Shown here piece after piece: positions 7,303-15,992 of a DNA stretch of 64,000 bases. A program made the position numbers and the translations under genes. Location: positions 1 to 64,000 of the forward strand of contig NZ_JACJVQ010000018.1 of NCBI RefSeq assembly GCF_014212135.1, read 5' to 3'. Source of the stretch: Cohnella thailandensis. GTDB lineage: Bacteria > Bacillota > Bacilli > Paenibacillales > Paenibacillaceae. Positions within the stretch are counted from its first letter, which is position 1, and every line of letters begins with the position of its first letter. Below the pieces are notes generated by a model, which ran no database searches, was not told the DNA's origin, and worked only from the letters and a program-made list of their open reading frames with translations.

Positions 7303-7995
7303 TTATTTGTGCAGGCCGCACTCCGTCTTCTCGGAACCGGACCAACGTCCGGCGCGAGGATCTTCGCCCGGCATGACCGGACGAGTGCAATGCTCGCAGC
7401 CGATGCTCGGATAATTCCGATCGTGCAGAGGGTTATATATAATGTTATTCTCGCGGATATAGTTCCATACGTCTTCGGAGGTCCACGCCGCAAGCGGGTT
7501 GAATTTGACTAGACCGAACTTCGTATCGTATTCGACCTTCTTCGCGTTGGCGCGAGTCGGAGCCTGATCTCGGCGAATTCCGGTGATCCACGCCTCGTAT
7601 TGTCCGAGAATGCGGGTCAGCGGCTCAACCTTGCGGATGTTGCAGCAGCCGTTCGGATCGCTTTTCCACAGCTCTGCGCCATGCTCGGCGGCTTGCTCTT
7701 CGGGAGTCAACTTCGGCTTGACTTGGATAAACTTCAAACCGTACTTCTCCGCCATGCGGTCGCGCGTCTCATACGTCTCCTTGAAGTGAAAGTCCGTGTC
7801 CAGATAGAAGATGTCCGTAGAGGGACTGATCTTCTGAAGCATATCGACAAGCACGACGTCCTCCGCGCCGAAGCTGCATGCAAACGTGATCTTCGGGAAT
7901 GTCTCGACCGCGAACTTAATGACGGCTTCAGGCGATGCGTTCTCGAACTCTTCCGCCTTCTCGCGAATTAGAGCTTCTTTCTCCAACAGGTTCAT
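7303..7995 (-). CDS. cysH: Adenylyl-sulfate reductase, [4Fe-4S] assimilatory type
   Basis: A 230-residue PAPS/APS reductase-fold enzyme that reduces APS to sulfite with thioredoxin. The cluster-binding cysteines C117-C118 and C200-C203 are present, which distinguishes APS reductase from cluster-less PAPS reductases, and the catalytic Cys is C226 in the C-terminal ECGLHK tail. ATG at 7995 has GGGGGG 8 nt upstream. It heads a two-gene operon with sat behind its own promoter. Confidence 0.93.
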   Translation of the reverse strand: MNLLEKEALIREKAEEFENASPEAVIKFAVETFPKITFACSFGAEDVVLVDMLQKISPSTDIFYLDTDFHFKETYETRDRMAEKYGLKFIQVKPKLTPEEQAAEHGAELWKSDPNGCCNIRKVEPLTRILGQYEAWITGIRRDQAPTRANAKKVEYDTKFGLVKFNPLAAWTSEDVWNYIRENNIIYNPLHDRNYPSIGCEHCTRPVMPGEDPRAGRWSGSEKTECGLHK

Positions 7996-8039
7996 CCGTA
8001 TATCCCCCCGTACACAAGTAGGCTTACTTTATTACCTGA

Positions 8040-8068
8040 ATTATACGTTATCTGATCGGATTATACAA
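8040..8068 (-). promoter_or_regulatory. Promoter of cysH-sat
   Basis: -35 TTGTAT (8063-8068) and a consensus -10 TATAAT (8040-8045), 17 nt apart. It lies about 45 nt before the cysH start and just after the rpsI terminator. Confidence 0.65.
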
Positions 8069-8122
8069 TGAATCGCAAGCACTTTCTTTCGTTTTGGTAA
8101 AAAGTTTTCGATGTCAGGATAT

Positions 8123-8165
8123 GCAAAAAAGCCCTCTCGGCTGCCATAAACAGCGAGAAGGCTTT
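8123..8165 (-). terminator. rpsI terminator
   Basis: Minus-strand AGCCTTCTCGCTG pairs with CAGCCGAGAGGGCT and is followed by six T. It ends the rplM-rpsI unit. Confidence 0.88.
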
Positions 8166-8175
8166 GAGGGATCGA

Positions 8176-8568
8176 TTAGCGCTTCGAGAATTGAGGAGCG
8201 CGACGAGCCGCTTTGAGGCCGTACTTCTTACGTTCCTTCATACGAGGATCGCGAGTCAGGAATCCGGCTCTCTTCAGAGTGGAGCGCAGCTCCGGATCTG
8301 CCTTCAGCAGAGCGCGGGAGATGCCGTGACGGATAGCGCCCGCTTGGCCGGACATGCCGCCGCCGTTAGCAAGAACGATGATGTCGTACTTGCCGTTGGT
8401 TTCGGTCAGAACGAGCGGTTGCTTAACGATCAGCTTCAGCGTCTCCAGACCGAAATATTCGTCGATGTTGCGCTTGTTGATAATGATTTGGCCTTCACCC
8501 GGTACGAGACGAACGCGCGCAACCGAATGCTTCCGGCGGCCTGTTCCAATATAATTCGCTTGAGCCAT
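8176..8568 (-). CDS. rpsI: Ribosomal protein S9
   Basis: A 130-residue S9 of the 30S subunit. It starts AQANYIGTGRRKHSVARV, a family hallmark, and ends in the basic tail QFSKR that reaches the P-site tRNA. ATG has an AGGGAGG-type site. It is 20 nt behind rplM, the usual L13-S9 pair. Confidence 0.98.
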   Translation of the reverse strand: MAQANYIGTGRRKHSVARVRLVPGEGQIIINKRNIDEYFGLETLKLIVKQPLVLTETNGKYDIIVLANGGGMSGQAGAIRHGISRALLKADPELRSTLKRAGFLTRDPRMKERKKYGLKAARRAPQFSKR

Positions 8569-8588
8569 TGGTAGGTCCTCCCTTTCGA

Positions 8589-9026
8589 TTAACCGCGAAG
8601 TTCGTAAACTTCAGGTTGTTGGGCTTGGTGCGGATGCTCCGAACCAGCGTATACTTTGAGCTTCGTTTGCAGTTGGTGACCCAGCTTGTTCTTAGGAAGC
8701 ATGCCGTATACGGCAAGCTCGACGATGCGAGCAGGCTTCTTGGCGATCATTTCCGCAGCCGTCGTCGTCTTAAGACCGCCCGGATAGTGCGAGTGGGTGT
8801 AGTACTTCTTTTGTTGCAGCTTCTTGCCCGTCAGGACAATCTTCTCGGCGTTGATGATGACGACGAAGTCGCCCGTATCAACATGAGGAGTAAATTCTGG
8901 TTTGTGCTTGCCGCGGATCAGGGAAGCCGCTTCGGTAGCCAGACGGCCGAGGGTCTTGCCTGCGGCGTCGATGACATACCATTTGCGCTCGACTTCGTTC
9001 GGCTTCGCGATATAAGTGGTACGCAT
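8589..9026 (-). CDS. rplM: Ribosomal protein L13
   Basis: A 145-residue L13 of the 50S subunit with the conserved WYVIDAAGKTLGRLA start and GMLPKNKLG block. ATG at 9026 has AAGGAGG upstream; the frame extends to 9086 but that part is leader. A ~200-nt leader separates it from its promoter, where many low-GC Gram-positives carry an autoregulatory L13 leader RNA; whether this one is such an element cannot be decided by eye. Confidence 0.98.
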   Translation of the reverse strand: MRTTYIAKPNEVERKWYVIDAAGKTLGRLATEAASLIRGKHKPEFTPHVDTGDFVVIINAEKIVLTGKKLQQKKYYTHSHYPGGLKTTTAAEMIAKKPARIVELAVYGMLPKNKLGHQLQTKLKVYAGSEHPHQAQQPEVYELRG

Positions 9027-9231
9027 TGGAGTTCCTCCTTCTGGATTAGCTAGGTTACGCGTTTGTATGTCTAAAGACACGTTCATTCATCATTGTTGGT
9101 TAGAAGAAAAATGACGGCCAATATTCTAGAACCGACGGTATCTTCGGGAAACCGCGATTTATTGGGCGTTATTTTCAGAAGCGCGATCTTCATCGGGGGC
9201 CGTGGGTAGCCATGAAGAACACACAATGATT

Positions 9232-9260
9232 ATTGTACATCATTATGCCTACTATCGCAA
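9232..9260 (-). promoter_or_regulatory. Promoter of rplM-rpsI
   Basis: -35 TTGCGA (9255-9260) and -10 TACAAT (9232-9237), 17 nt apart, just after the end of truA. About 205 nt of untranslated leader follow before rplM. Confidence 0.7.
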
Positions 9261-9275
9261 GAACAATATTATCTA

Positions 9276-10088
9276 TTAGTGCCTGCGATTGATGGCTTCC
9301 CGCCAATCGATTCCCCATTCGGGTCCGTATTCGACGCTCATGAGCGTCAAGCCGTGCGGCACCGCCGTAGGACCGGCTTTGGAGCGATCCTTGGCCGCCA
9401 GAATGATCCCCATATCCTCCGGCTTGCGCTTGCCCACGCCGACTTGCAACAGCGTGCCCGCGATGATTCTCACCATGTTATAGAGGAATCCGTTGCCGGA
9501 TACGATCAAGCTTGCCTTGGCTCTCCCCTGTTCGATCTCTCCGTCGCCTCCCGGCTCCACCAACAGCTTCGCTTCGTACAAAGTACGAACATGATGAGGC
9601 TTCGTCGAGAGCGGAGACGTAAAGGACGAGAAGTCGTGCTCTCCCAGAAGGTAAGCGAGCCCTTCCTGCATGGCCGAGAAGCGCAGAGGCGCGGGGTGGT
9701 GAAAAACATACTTCCGGTCGAAGACGTCCGGGAAGCGGCAGCTCGTGATCGCGTACTTGTACGTTTTGCGTATGGCCGACCTTCTCGAATGGAATTCGAG
9801 CGGCACCTCGACGGCCGCGCGCACGACGATATCGTCGGGAAGTCTGGTGTTCAGGGCAAGAGCCCAACGCTCCGCCGGGATCTTCGATTCCGTGTGGAAG
9901 TGTACCACTTGCCCTAACGCATGAACGCCGGCGTCCGTACGGCCGGAACCATGGATCTTGAGCTTCTCGCCGGTTAACGCCTTTATGGCCTCCTCGAGAT
10001 GATCCTGGACGGTGTTGCCGCCCGGCTGACTCTGATACCCGTAATATCCGGTACCGTCGTAGCTGACGAGCATGCAAATGTTGCGCAA
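9276..10088 (-). CDS. truA: tRNA pseudouridine synthase A
   Basis: A 270-residue TruA that makes pseudouridine 38-40 in tRNA anticodon arms. The catalytic Asp is in the conserved GSGRTDAGVHA motif, and GNGFLYNMVRII is the C-terminal hallmark. I choose TTG at 10088 because GGAGGT lies 7 nt upstream and the protein then begins RNICMLVSYDG, as in other TruA; the frame extends to 10133. It follows rplQ across a terminator. Confidence 0.93.
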   Translation of the reverse strand: MRNICMLVSYDGTGYYGYQSQPGGNTVQDHLEEAIKALTGEKLKIHGSGRTDAGVHALGQVVHFHTESKIPAERWALALNTRLPDDIVVRAAVEVPLEFHSRRSAIRKTYKYAITSCRFPDVFDRKYVFHHPAPLRFSAMQEGLAYLLGEHDFSSFTSPLSTKPHHVRTLYEAKLLVEPGGDGEIEQGRAKASLIVSGNGFLYNMVRIIAGTLLQVGVGKRKPEDMGIILAAKDRSKAGPTAVPHGLTLMSVEYGPEWGIDWREAINRRH

Positions 10089-10131
10089 ATACTTCACCTC
10101 CGCAATAGATCCCCAAAGCGAAGCGACCAAC

Positions 10132-10172
10132 AAAAAAAGGATGACCCGAAGACGAAGTTCGGCCCATCCTTT
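10132..10172 (-). terminator. Terminator after rplQ
   Basis: AAGGATG..CCGAA pairs with TTCGG..CATCCTT on the minus strand, followed by seven T. It closes the S10-spc-alpha supercluster. Confidence 0.88.
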
Positions 10173-10184
10173 CTTGTTCCGGTC

Positions 10185-10550
10185 TTACGCGCGATCTACG
10201 AGCTCGAGGTATACCATCGGCGCGGAGTCTCCGCGACGAGGTCCAAGCTTCAAGATGCGAGTGTATCCGCCCGGACGTTCCGCATAGCGCGGCGCCAAAT
10301 CGGAGAACAACTTCTGGATGGCGTCTTGATCGCCGTTCAGGGTTTCCCGACGTACGAATGCAGCTACTTGGCGACGAGCGTGCAGATCACCGCGCTTCGC
10401 GAGCGTGATCAGCTTCTCGGCGATCGAACGAACTTCCTTGGCCTTAGCCTCGGTCGTTTGGATGCGTTCGTACAGGAACAGGTCGGTTACCAGATCGCGG
10501 AAGAGAGCCTTCCGAGCGCTGGAATCGCGACTCAGTTTTTGGTAAGCCAT
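10185..10550 (-). CDS. rplQ: Ribosomal protein L17
   Basis: A 121-residue L17 of the 50S subunit, with the conserved MAYQKLSRDSSARKALFRDL start and GGYTRILKLGPRRGD block. It is the last gene of the alpha operon, 33 nt behind rpoA and just before a terminator. Confidence 0.98.
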   Translation of the reverse strand: MAYQKLSRDSSARKALFRDLVTDLFLYERIQTTEAKAKEVRSIAEKLITLAKRGDLHARRQVAAFVRRETLNGDQDAIQKLFSDLAPRYAERPGGYTRILKLGPRRGDSAPMVYLELVDRA

Positions 10551-10583
10551 CGTTTTCCCTCCTTGCTGTATATTCCATTGCGC

Positions 10584-11528
10584 TTATTCTTCAATACGTA
10601 ATCCGAGTCCGAGCTCCTCGAGCTTCTCTTGAACTTCTTCCAAGGACTTGCGGCCCAGGTTGCGGACCTTCATCATGTCCTCTTCGGACTTCGTGATCAG
10701 CTCTTGCACGGTATTGATACCGGCGCGCTTGAGGCAGTTGTAGGAACGGACGGAGAGATCGAGCTCTTCGATGGTCATCTCGAGCACCTTCTCCTTCTTG
10801 TCCTCTTCCTTCTCCTTCATCGTCTCGGTGTCTTTGGCTTCGTCCGTTAGTCCGACGAACAACGACAAGTGATCCGTGAGGATCTTCGCGCCCAGACTGA
10901 CCGCTTCTTCCGGTCGAATACTTCCGTCGGTCCACACTTCGAGCGTGAGCTTGTCATAGTTGGTAACTTGGCCGACGCGGGTGTTTTCGACTTTATAGTT
11001 GACGCGGGTAATAGGCGTGTAGATCGAGTCGACTGGAATGACGCCAATCGGCTGATCTTCCTTCTTGTTGCGATCCGCCGGGACATAACCGCGTCCCTGT
11101 CTGGCAAAAATGCGCATGTGAAGGCGCGCACCGGAAGCCAGAGTTGCGATGTGCAGATCCGGATTCAGGATCTCCACGTCGCTATCCGCCCTAATGTCGC
11201 CGGCCGTTACGATACCTTCGCCTTCGGCATCAATCTCGAGCACTTTCTCCTCGTCCGAATGAATCTTCAGCGAAAGCCGTTTCAGGTTGAGGATAATTTC
11301 CGTTACATCCTCAATAACGCCGGGAACGGTAGAGAATTCATGAAGAACACCGTCAATCTGAACCGAGATGACGGCGGCGCCCGGAAGGGACGACAGCAGA
11401 ATACGACGGAGGGAATTACCCAGAGTCATGCCATAGCCGCGCTCCAGCGGCTCAACGACAAAACGACCGTACCTCTTATCTTCTTGAATCTCCACGGACT
11501 CGATTTTCGGCTTCTCGATCACAATCAC
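10584..11528 (-). CDS. rpoA: RNA polymerase alpha subunit
   Basis: A 314-residue alpha subunit. The N-terminal domain (about 1-225) carries the dimerisation block GNSLRRILLSSLPGAA, and the C-terminal domain (about 245-314) holds the UP-element/activator contact motif SVRSYNCLKRAGINT and NLGRKSLEE. I choose GTG at 11528, which gives MIVIEKPK as in other Bacilli and places GGAGG 9 nt upstream; the ATG at 11534 lies only 3 nt from it. The 190-nt gap to rpsK contains inverted repeats. Confidence 0.95.
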   Translation of the reverse strand: MIVIEKPKIESVEIQEDKRYGRFVVEPLERGYGMTLGNSLRRILLSSLPGAAVISVQIDGVLHEFSTVPGVIEDVTEIILNLKRLSLKIHSDEEKVLEIDAEGEGIVTAGDIRADSDVEILNPDLHIATLASGARLHMRIFARQGRGYVPADRNKKEDQPIGVIPVDSIYTPITRVNYKVENTRVGQVTNYDKLTLEVWTDGSIRPEEAVSLGAKILTDHLSLFVGLTDEAKDTETMKEKEEDKKEKVLEMTIEELDLSVRSYNCLKRAGINTVQELITKSEEDMMKVRNLGRKSLEEVQEKLEELGLGLRIEE

Positions 11529-11578
11529 AACCATAACCCTCCTTCAAAACGTCGCTTGCTGCGCTGACGTTGCCGATT

Positions 11579-11651
11579 GTTTACCCTGTAAAGCCGACGG
11601 TCCCAAGGTACCTTGTTAATCGATCTTACGGGTCGTGCCGCTAGGGTAAAC
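11579..11651 (-). repeat. Structured leader between rpsK and rpoA
   Basis: GTTTACCCT (11579-11587) and AGGGTAAAC (11643-11651) are perfect inverted repeats. In the loop lies the 12-nt palindrome CAAGGTACCTTG (11604-11615). No T-run follows, so a fold in the rpoA leader is more likely than a terminator. Confidence 0.5.
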
Positions 11652-11721
11652 CATGTAGTATGTCTAAGCAATACAACCATTATTCACAAGTTGCTGTTGT
11701 TTGATACCACACGGGCACGCG

Positions 11722-12120
11722 TTATACGCGGCGGCGCTTCGGAGGACGGCAGCCGTTGTGAGGGATCGGCGTAACGTCTTTGATCATGCTGACTTCAAGG
11801 CCTGCGGCTTGAAGGGAACGGATAGCCGCTTCACGGCCAGCGCCAGGACCCTTAACCATGACTTCAACGACGCGCATGCCGTGCTCCATCGCCGCGCGAG
11901 CCGCAGACTCGGCTGCCATCTGCGCTGCGAACGGAGTGCTCTTACGCGAGCCTTTGAACCCAAGGTTGCCGGAGCTCGCCCAGGAGATCGCGTTTCCGTG
12001 AGGATCCGTGATCGTGACGATCGTGTTGTTGAACGTCGAACGGATGTGTGCTACGCCCGAATCGATATTCTTCCGGTCACGACGCTTGGTGCGAACGACT
12101 TTCTTTCCTTTTGGTGCCAT
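11722..12120 (-). CDS. rpsK: Ribosomal protein S11
   Basis: A 132-residue S11 of the 30S platform, with HIRSTFNNTIVTITD, GSRKSTPFAAQ and the C-terminal PHNGCRPPKRRRV motif. It follows rpsM by 18 nt in the alpha operon. Confidence 0.98.
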   Translation of the reverse strand: MAPKGKKVVRTKRRDRKNIDSGVAHIRSTFNNTIVTITDPHGNAISWASSGNLGFKGSRKSTPFAAQMAAESAARAAMEHGMRVVEVMVKGPGAGREAAIRSLQAAGLEVSMIKDVTPIPHNGCRPPKRRRV

Positions 12121-12138
12121 GCTTGTTATCCCCCCTTA

Positions 12139-12507
12139 TTACTTCTTCTTGTTAGCTACCGTACGGCGCGGACCTTTGCGCGTGCGGGCATTCGTTTTCG
12201 TACGTTGACCGCGAACCGGGAGGCCGCGACGGTGACGGACACCGCGATAGCAGCCGATTTCGATCAGACGCTTGATGTTCAGAGCGATATCGCGACGCAG
12301 GTCGCCTTCAACCTTAAGGGACTTGTCGATACCTTCGCGGATGCGAGCGAGCTCGTCTTCCGTCAGGTCGCGAACGCGAGTGTTAGGGTTGATTTCAGCC
12401 GTTGCGAGCAGCTTCTGGGAAGTGGTTTTGCCGATCCCGAAGATGTACGTCAGGGCGATTTCCACGCGCTTGTCGCGCGGAAGGTCAACACCAGCAATAC
12501 GTGCCAT
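12139..12507 (-). CDS. rpsM: Ribosomal protein S13
   Basis: A 122-residue S13 of the 30S head. It has ARIAGVDLPRDKRVEIALTY at the start, GIG in the helix-hairpin region, and a very basic C-terminal tail (RGQRTKTNARTRKGPRR). It follows rpmJ. Confidence 0.98.
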   Translation of the reverse strand: MARIAGVDLPRDKRVEIALTYIFGIGKTTSQKLLATAEINPNTRVRDLTEDELARIREGIDKSLKVEGDLRRDIALNIKRLIEIGCYRGVRHRRGLPVRGQRTKTNARTRKGPRRTVANKKK

Positions 12508-12525
12508 GCTTTAAAGCACCTCCTC

Positions 12526-12639
12526 TTAGCCTTGTTTTTGTTTGTGTTTCGGATTCTCGCAGATAACCATCACGTTGCCTTTGCGGCGAATGACTTTGCA
12601 TTTCTCGCAAATCGGCTTGACCGAAGGTCTCACCTTCAT
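12526..12639 (-). CDS. rpmJ: Ribosomal protein L36, zinc type
   Basis: A 37-residue L36 starting MKVRPSVKPICEKC. The zinc ligands C11, C14, C27 and H32 are all present, so this is the C+ form. ATG at 12639 has a full AAGGAGG site. It lies between infA and rpsM as in Bacillus. Confidence 0.97.
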   Translation of the reverse strand: MKVRPSVKPICEKCKVIRRKGNVMVICENPKHKQKQG

Positions 12640-12728
12640 GATAATAACCTCCTTCATGTGCCATCGTAGTAGTGTGCGCCCGCGGCGCCGCGTTCGATCG
12701 GCACGAATGGTACGGCAGATCGGACGAA

Positions 12729-12944
12729 CTATTTGCGGTAGGTAATCCGGCCTCGCGTCAAATCGTAAGGCGACAATTGGATAACCACTTTATCTCCCGT
12801 CAGAATACGGATGAAATGCATCCGCAGCTTGCCGGAGACGTGAGCCAGAATTTGGTGTCCATTCTCGAGTTCCACGCGGAACATCGCGTTCGGCAGCGGT
12901 TCGATGACCGTTCCTTCCACCTCAATGACGTCCTCTTTGGCCAC
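12729..12944 (-). CDS. infA: Translation initiation factor IF-1
   Basis: A 71-residue OB-fold factor that binds the 30S A site during initiation. The core NAMFRVELENGH and the LSPYDLTRGRITYR end are diagnostic. I choose GTG at 12944, with GGAG 7 nt upstream and the usual MAKEDVIEVEG start; the ATG two codons earlier sits 1 nt from that site. Its ribosome-binding site lies at the end of the KOW gene, so the two are probably coupled. Confidence 0.96.
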   Translation of the reverse strand: MAKEDVIEVEGTVIEPLPNAMFRVELENGHQILAHVSGKLRMHFIRILTGDKVVIQLSPYDLTRGRITYRK

Positions 12945-12946
12945 GG

Positions 12947-13255
12947 TCATTCTCCTTTCTCTTCAGCATGCGCTTCGATCGATCTTCGGGCATTCGCGAT
13001 TGCGAACCGGAGCTTGCCGTTGGTGACGCGTCCGGTTTCTTGAAGACTTCTTACGACTTCTTCGCTTGCCACCCCGATCGGTTCGAGATGCAGCACATTT
13101 TTGCGTTTGGGCCGATCGAAGCGACGTTTGTCGCCGTCGGCCACGAGCGCGAATCGCTCGTCTTCGAGAGCGATGACGACCGACCACTCGCCCTCGTCTT
13201 TACCACGCCGGATTCTCACGATATCTCCGGGCGACAACCTTGCTTGTTCCGTCAC
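12947..13255 (-). CDS. KOW-domain RNA-binding protein (YbzG/L14e-like)
   Basis: A 102-residue basic protein whose N-terminal half is a KOW domain (SPGDIVRIRRGKDEGEWSVV at about 8-27), followed by a Lys/Arg-rich stretch with PKRKNVLHLEPI. Bacilli have a protein of this kind between map and infA, and a role in ribosome or RNA binding is assumed but not established. It overlaps the infA region and lies 11 nt behind map. Confidence 0.85.
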   Translation of the reverse strand: MTEQARLSPGDIVRIRRGKDEGEWSVVIALEDERFALVADGDKRRFDRPKRKNVLHLEPIGVASEEVVRSLQETGRVTNGKLRFAIANARRSIEAHAEEKGE

Positions 13256-13265
13256 TTCGAATCAC

Positions 13266-14018
13266 CTAAGCTTCCGTACGGGTAAGGATCTCGTACCCGG
13301 ACTCCGTAACGGCAACCGTATGTTCGAAGTGAGCGCATAGAGAGCCGTCCACCGTCACGACCGTCCAGTTATCGGAGAGGGTCCGGACATAGCGTTCGCC
13401 GATGTTCACCATCGGCTCGATCGCAAGCACCATTCCCGGCTTAAGCCGTGGTCCGCGGTCGGGTACGCCATAATTCGGAATTTGCGGTTCCTCGTGCAGC
13501 TCGGTTCCAACGCCGTGACCGACGTATTCGCGAACGACCGAGAAGCCTGCCTCTTCGATGACTTTCTGGATGGCGTGAGAGATCGTGAACAAGCGAACGT
13601 CAGGCCGAACGAGCTCCAAGCCGGCATACAGCGACGCTTCTGTCACGTCGAGCAGCCTCTGCGCTTCTTCGCTTATCGTCCCGACGCCATAGGTCCACGC
13701 GGAATCGCCGTGATAACCCTTGTACTGAGCGCCGATGTCGATACTGATGATATCGCCCTCTACGAGCTTCCGCTTGCCGGGGAACCCATGGACGAGTTCT
13801 TCGTTCACGGAAGCGCATATGCTGGAGGGGAACCCGTTGTAGCCTTTGAAGGAAGGGGTTGCGCCTTGGCTACGAATGTAGTCCTCGGCGATCCGATCCA
13901 ACTCCCCCGTCGTTATGCCGGGAACGACCGCCTGCTTCATCAGGCGATGCGTCTCGGCTACGATTCGGCCGGCTTCTCGCATCAAGATCAATTCCGATTC
14001 GGATTTGCACACGATCAT
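13266..14018 (-). CDS. map: Methionine aminopeptidase, type I
   Basis: A 250-residue enzyme that removes the initiator Met. The pita-bread fold metal ligands are visible in ISIDIGAQYKGYHGDSAWT (two Asp), YVGHGVGTELHEEPQ (His) and the late Glu residues in LAIEPM and AHFEHT. There is no N-terminal zinc domain, so it is type Ia. It follows adk by 6 nt. Confidence 0.97.
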   Translation of the reverse strand: MIVCKSESELILMREAGRIVAETHRLMKQAVVPGITTGELDRIAEDYIRSQGATPSFKGYNGFPSSICASVNEELVHGFPGKRKLVEGDIISIDIGAQYKGYHGDSAWTYGVGTISEEAQRLLDVTEASLYAGLELVRPDVRLFTISHAIQKVIEEAGFSVVREYVGHGVGTELHEEPQIPNYGVPDRGPRLKPGMVLAIEPMVNIGERYVRTLSDNWTVVTVDGSLCAHFEHTVAVTESGYEILTRTEA

Positions 14019-14024
14019 GGCTGG

Positions 14025-14669
14025 TTACCCTCTAAGGAGAGAACCGATTTCGGCCGTAACCGCGTCGATATCCTTCTCCCCGTCCACTTCCCGGAGCAAG
14101 CCTTTGTTGCCGTAGTACTCGAGCAGCGGTGCTGTTTTGCTTGTATACTCGTCAAGCCTGGTTCCGACCTTCTCTTCCGTATCGTCGGAGCGCTGGTACA
14201 GCTCTCCTCCGCACTTGTCGCAAATCCCTTCTTGCTTCGGCGGGTTGAACAACACGTGATAAGTCGATCCGCAGGATTTGCAGATCCGTCTGCCCGTCAG
14301 GCGAGCCAGCAGCAAGCTGCGGTCCACCTTCAGGTTGATAACGTGATCGATCTTGCGTCCCATATCGGCGAGCATCTGATCGAGGGCTTCGGCTTGAGCA
14401 AGCGTGCGGGGGAATCCGTCGAGCAGGAACCCTTGCTTGCAGTCGTCCAAAGTCAGACGATCACGAACGATTCCATTCGTAACTTCGTCCGGAACGAGAA
14501 GGCCTTGGTCGATATACCCCTTGGCTTCAAGTCCGATCGGAGTGCCTTCTTTCATCGCCAAGCGGAAAGCGTCGCCGGTCGAGATGTGCGGCACGCCGAA
14601 CTCTTCGACGATTCGTTCGGCCTGCGTGCCTTTCCCGGCGCCAGGAGGCCCCATAAACAGGATGTTCAT
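14025..14669 (-). CDS. adk: Adenylate kinase, long zinc-lid form
   Basis: A 214-residue enzyme converting ATP plus AMP to two ADP. The P-loop is GPPGAGKGT (7-15), and the long LID carries four zinc cysteines, C130, C133, C150 and C153. It stands between secY and map as in Bacillus. Confidence 0.98.
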   Translation of the reverse strand: MNILFMGPPGAGKGTQAERIVEEFGVPHISTGDAFRLAMKEGTPIGLEAKGYIDQGLLVPDEVTNGIVRDRLTLDDCKQGFLLDGFPRTLAQAEALDQMLADMGRKIDHVINLKVDRSLLLARLTGRRICKSCGSTYHVLFNPPKQEGICDKCGGELYQRSDDTEEKVGTRLDEYTSKTAPLLEYYGNKGLLREVDGEKDIDAVTAEIGSLLRG

Positions 14670-14690
14670 TGCGATTCCTCCTAAGGCATG

Positions 14691-15992
14691 TTACTTATTG
14701 ATGAACCCTTTGTAATGTCTCTTGATCAGTTGGCTCTCGATTTGCTTCATCGTCTCAAGGGCGACGCCCACGAGGATGAGCAGCGAGGTACCGCCCAATT
14801 GCACCGTTCTCGGAAGGCCGAAGGCCGAACCGAAGATAACCGGCAGAATCGAGATCACTGCAAGGAACACTGCGCCTGCCAAGGTGATGCGGGTAATGAC
14901 CTTCATCAGGTAGCCGGAGGTCGGCTTGCCCGGGCGAATGCCTGGGATGTAACCGCCGTTCTTCTTCATGTTGTCGGCCAACTGTTGAGGGTTGAACTGA
15001 ACGAACGTGTAGAAGAACGTAAATCCGACGATCAGCAGGATGTACAGGACCATACCGAGCGGTTTGTCATAGTACAGGTGGTTGATGATCCAGTTCGCCC
15101 AGTCATGACCTGCCCAGAACTGAGCGATCGTGATCGGGAACATCAGCAGCGAGGAAGCGAAGATGACCGGGATAACGCCGGCGCCATTCACCTTGAGAGG
15201 AATGTGCGTCGATTGTCCGCCGTACATCTTCTGTCCGACAACGCGCTTCGCGTATTGAACCGGAATCTTGCGAACCCCTTGCTGAATGAAGATGACGCCA
15301 ACGATGATGAAGAGAACGATGACCGCGATGATCACGACTTTGATGATCGCCCAGAAGAGCTCTCCGTCGTTGTTCGCGAACTGGTCTCTGTAGATGTCCT
15401 GCGCGTATTGCGGAACTCGCGATACGATGGCGGCGAACATCAGGATCGAGATCCCGTTGCCAATCCCCTTCTCGTTGATCTGCTCACCTAGCCACATCAG
15501 GAATGAGGTACCTGCCGTCAACACGATCGCAATCATGATATAGGTAGCCCAAGACGGATCGAGGACCATATCGTTATTGTAGATTCGGTTGAATCCGATC
15601 GCTGTTGCGAAAGCCTGGATAAGACCCAGGATGACCGTCCCGTAGCGTGTGACCTGCGCCAGCTTGCGCTTGCCGTTCTCGCCTTCTTTTGCCCACTCCG
15701 CGAACTTAGGAATGACGTCCATCGACAGAAGCTGAACGATGATCGACGCCGTGATGTAAGGCATGATCCCCAGGGCGAAGATAGAGAATTGGAACAGGGC
15801 GCCGCCGGAGAACGTGTTGAGGAGGCCGAAGAGTTCGTTGCCTTGCTCGTTGGCTGCCTCAAGCACGCTTTTGTCGATGTTCGGAACCGGGATGAAAGAA
15901 CCTACGCGATAGACAAGCAGGATGAAAAGGGTAAACAGGATCCTCTTGCGAAGGTCCTCTACTTTCCAAATGTTGGAGACGGTCGCGAACAT
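14691..15992 (-). CDS. secY: Preprotein translocase subunit SecY
   Basis: A 433-residue membrane channel with about ten transmembrane helices. The plug/TM2 region FSGGALFQFSIFALGIMPYI and the cytosolic ribosome/SecA loops are recognisable. Its ATG shares one base with the rplO stop (TAATG), so translation is coupled. Its partner secE is in this window at 56.0 kb. Confidence 0.98.
   Translation of the reverse strand: MFATVSNIWKVEDLRKRILFTLFILLVYRVGSFIPVPNIDKSVLEAANEQGNELFGLLNTFSGGALFQFSIFALGIMPYITASIIVQLLSMDVIPKFAEWAKEGENGKRKLAQVTRYGTVILGLIQAFATAIGFNRIYNNDMVLDPSWATYIMIAIVLTAGTSFLMWLGEQINEKGIGNGISILMFAAIVSRVPQYAQDIYRDQFANNDGELFWAIIKVVIIAVIVLFIIVGVIFIQQGVRKIPVQYAKRVVGQKMYGGQSTHIPLKVNGAGVIPVIFASSLLMFPITIAQFWAGHDWANWIINHLYYDKPLGMVLYILLIVGFTFFYTFVQFNPQQLADNMKKNGGYIPGIRPGKPTSGYLMKVITRITLAGAVFLAVISILPVIFGSAFGLPRTVQLGGTSLLILVGVALETMKQIESQLIKRHYKGFINK

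Noticed and set aside
9027..9231. Confident assignment of an L13 leader RNA before rplM
   Set aside because: The ~205-nt leader is the right place and length, but I could not recognise the conserved secondary structure by eye, so it is noted only as a possibility.
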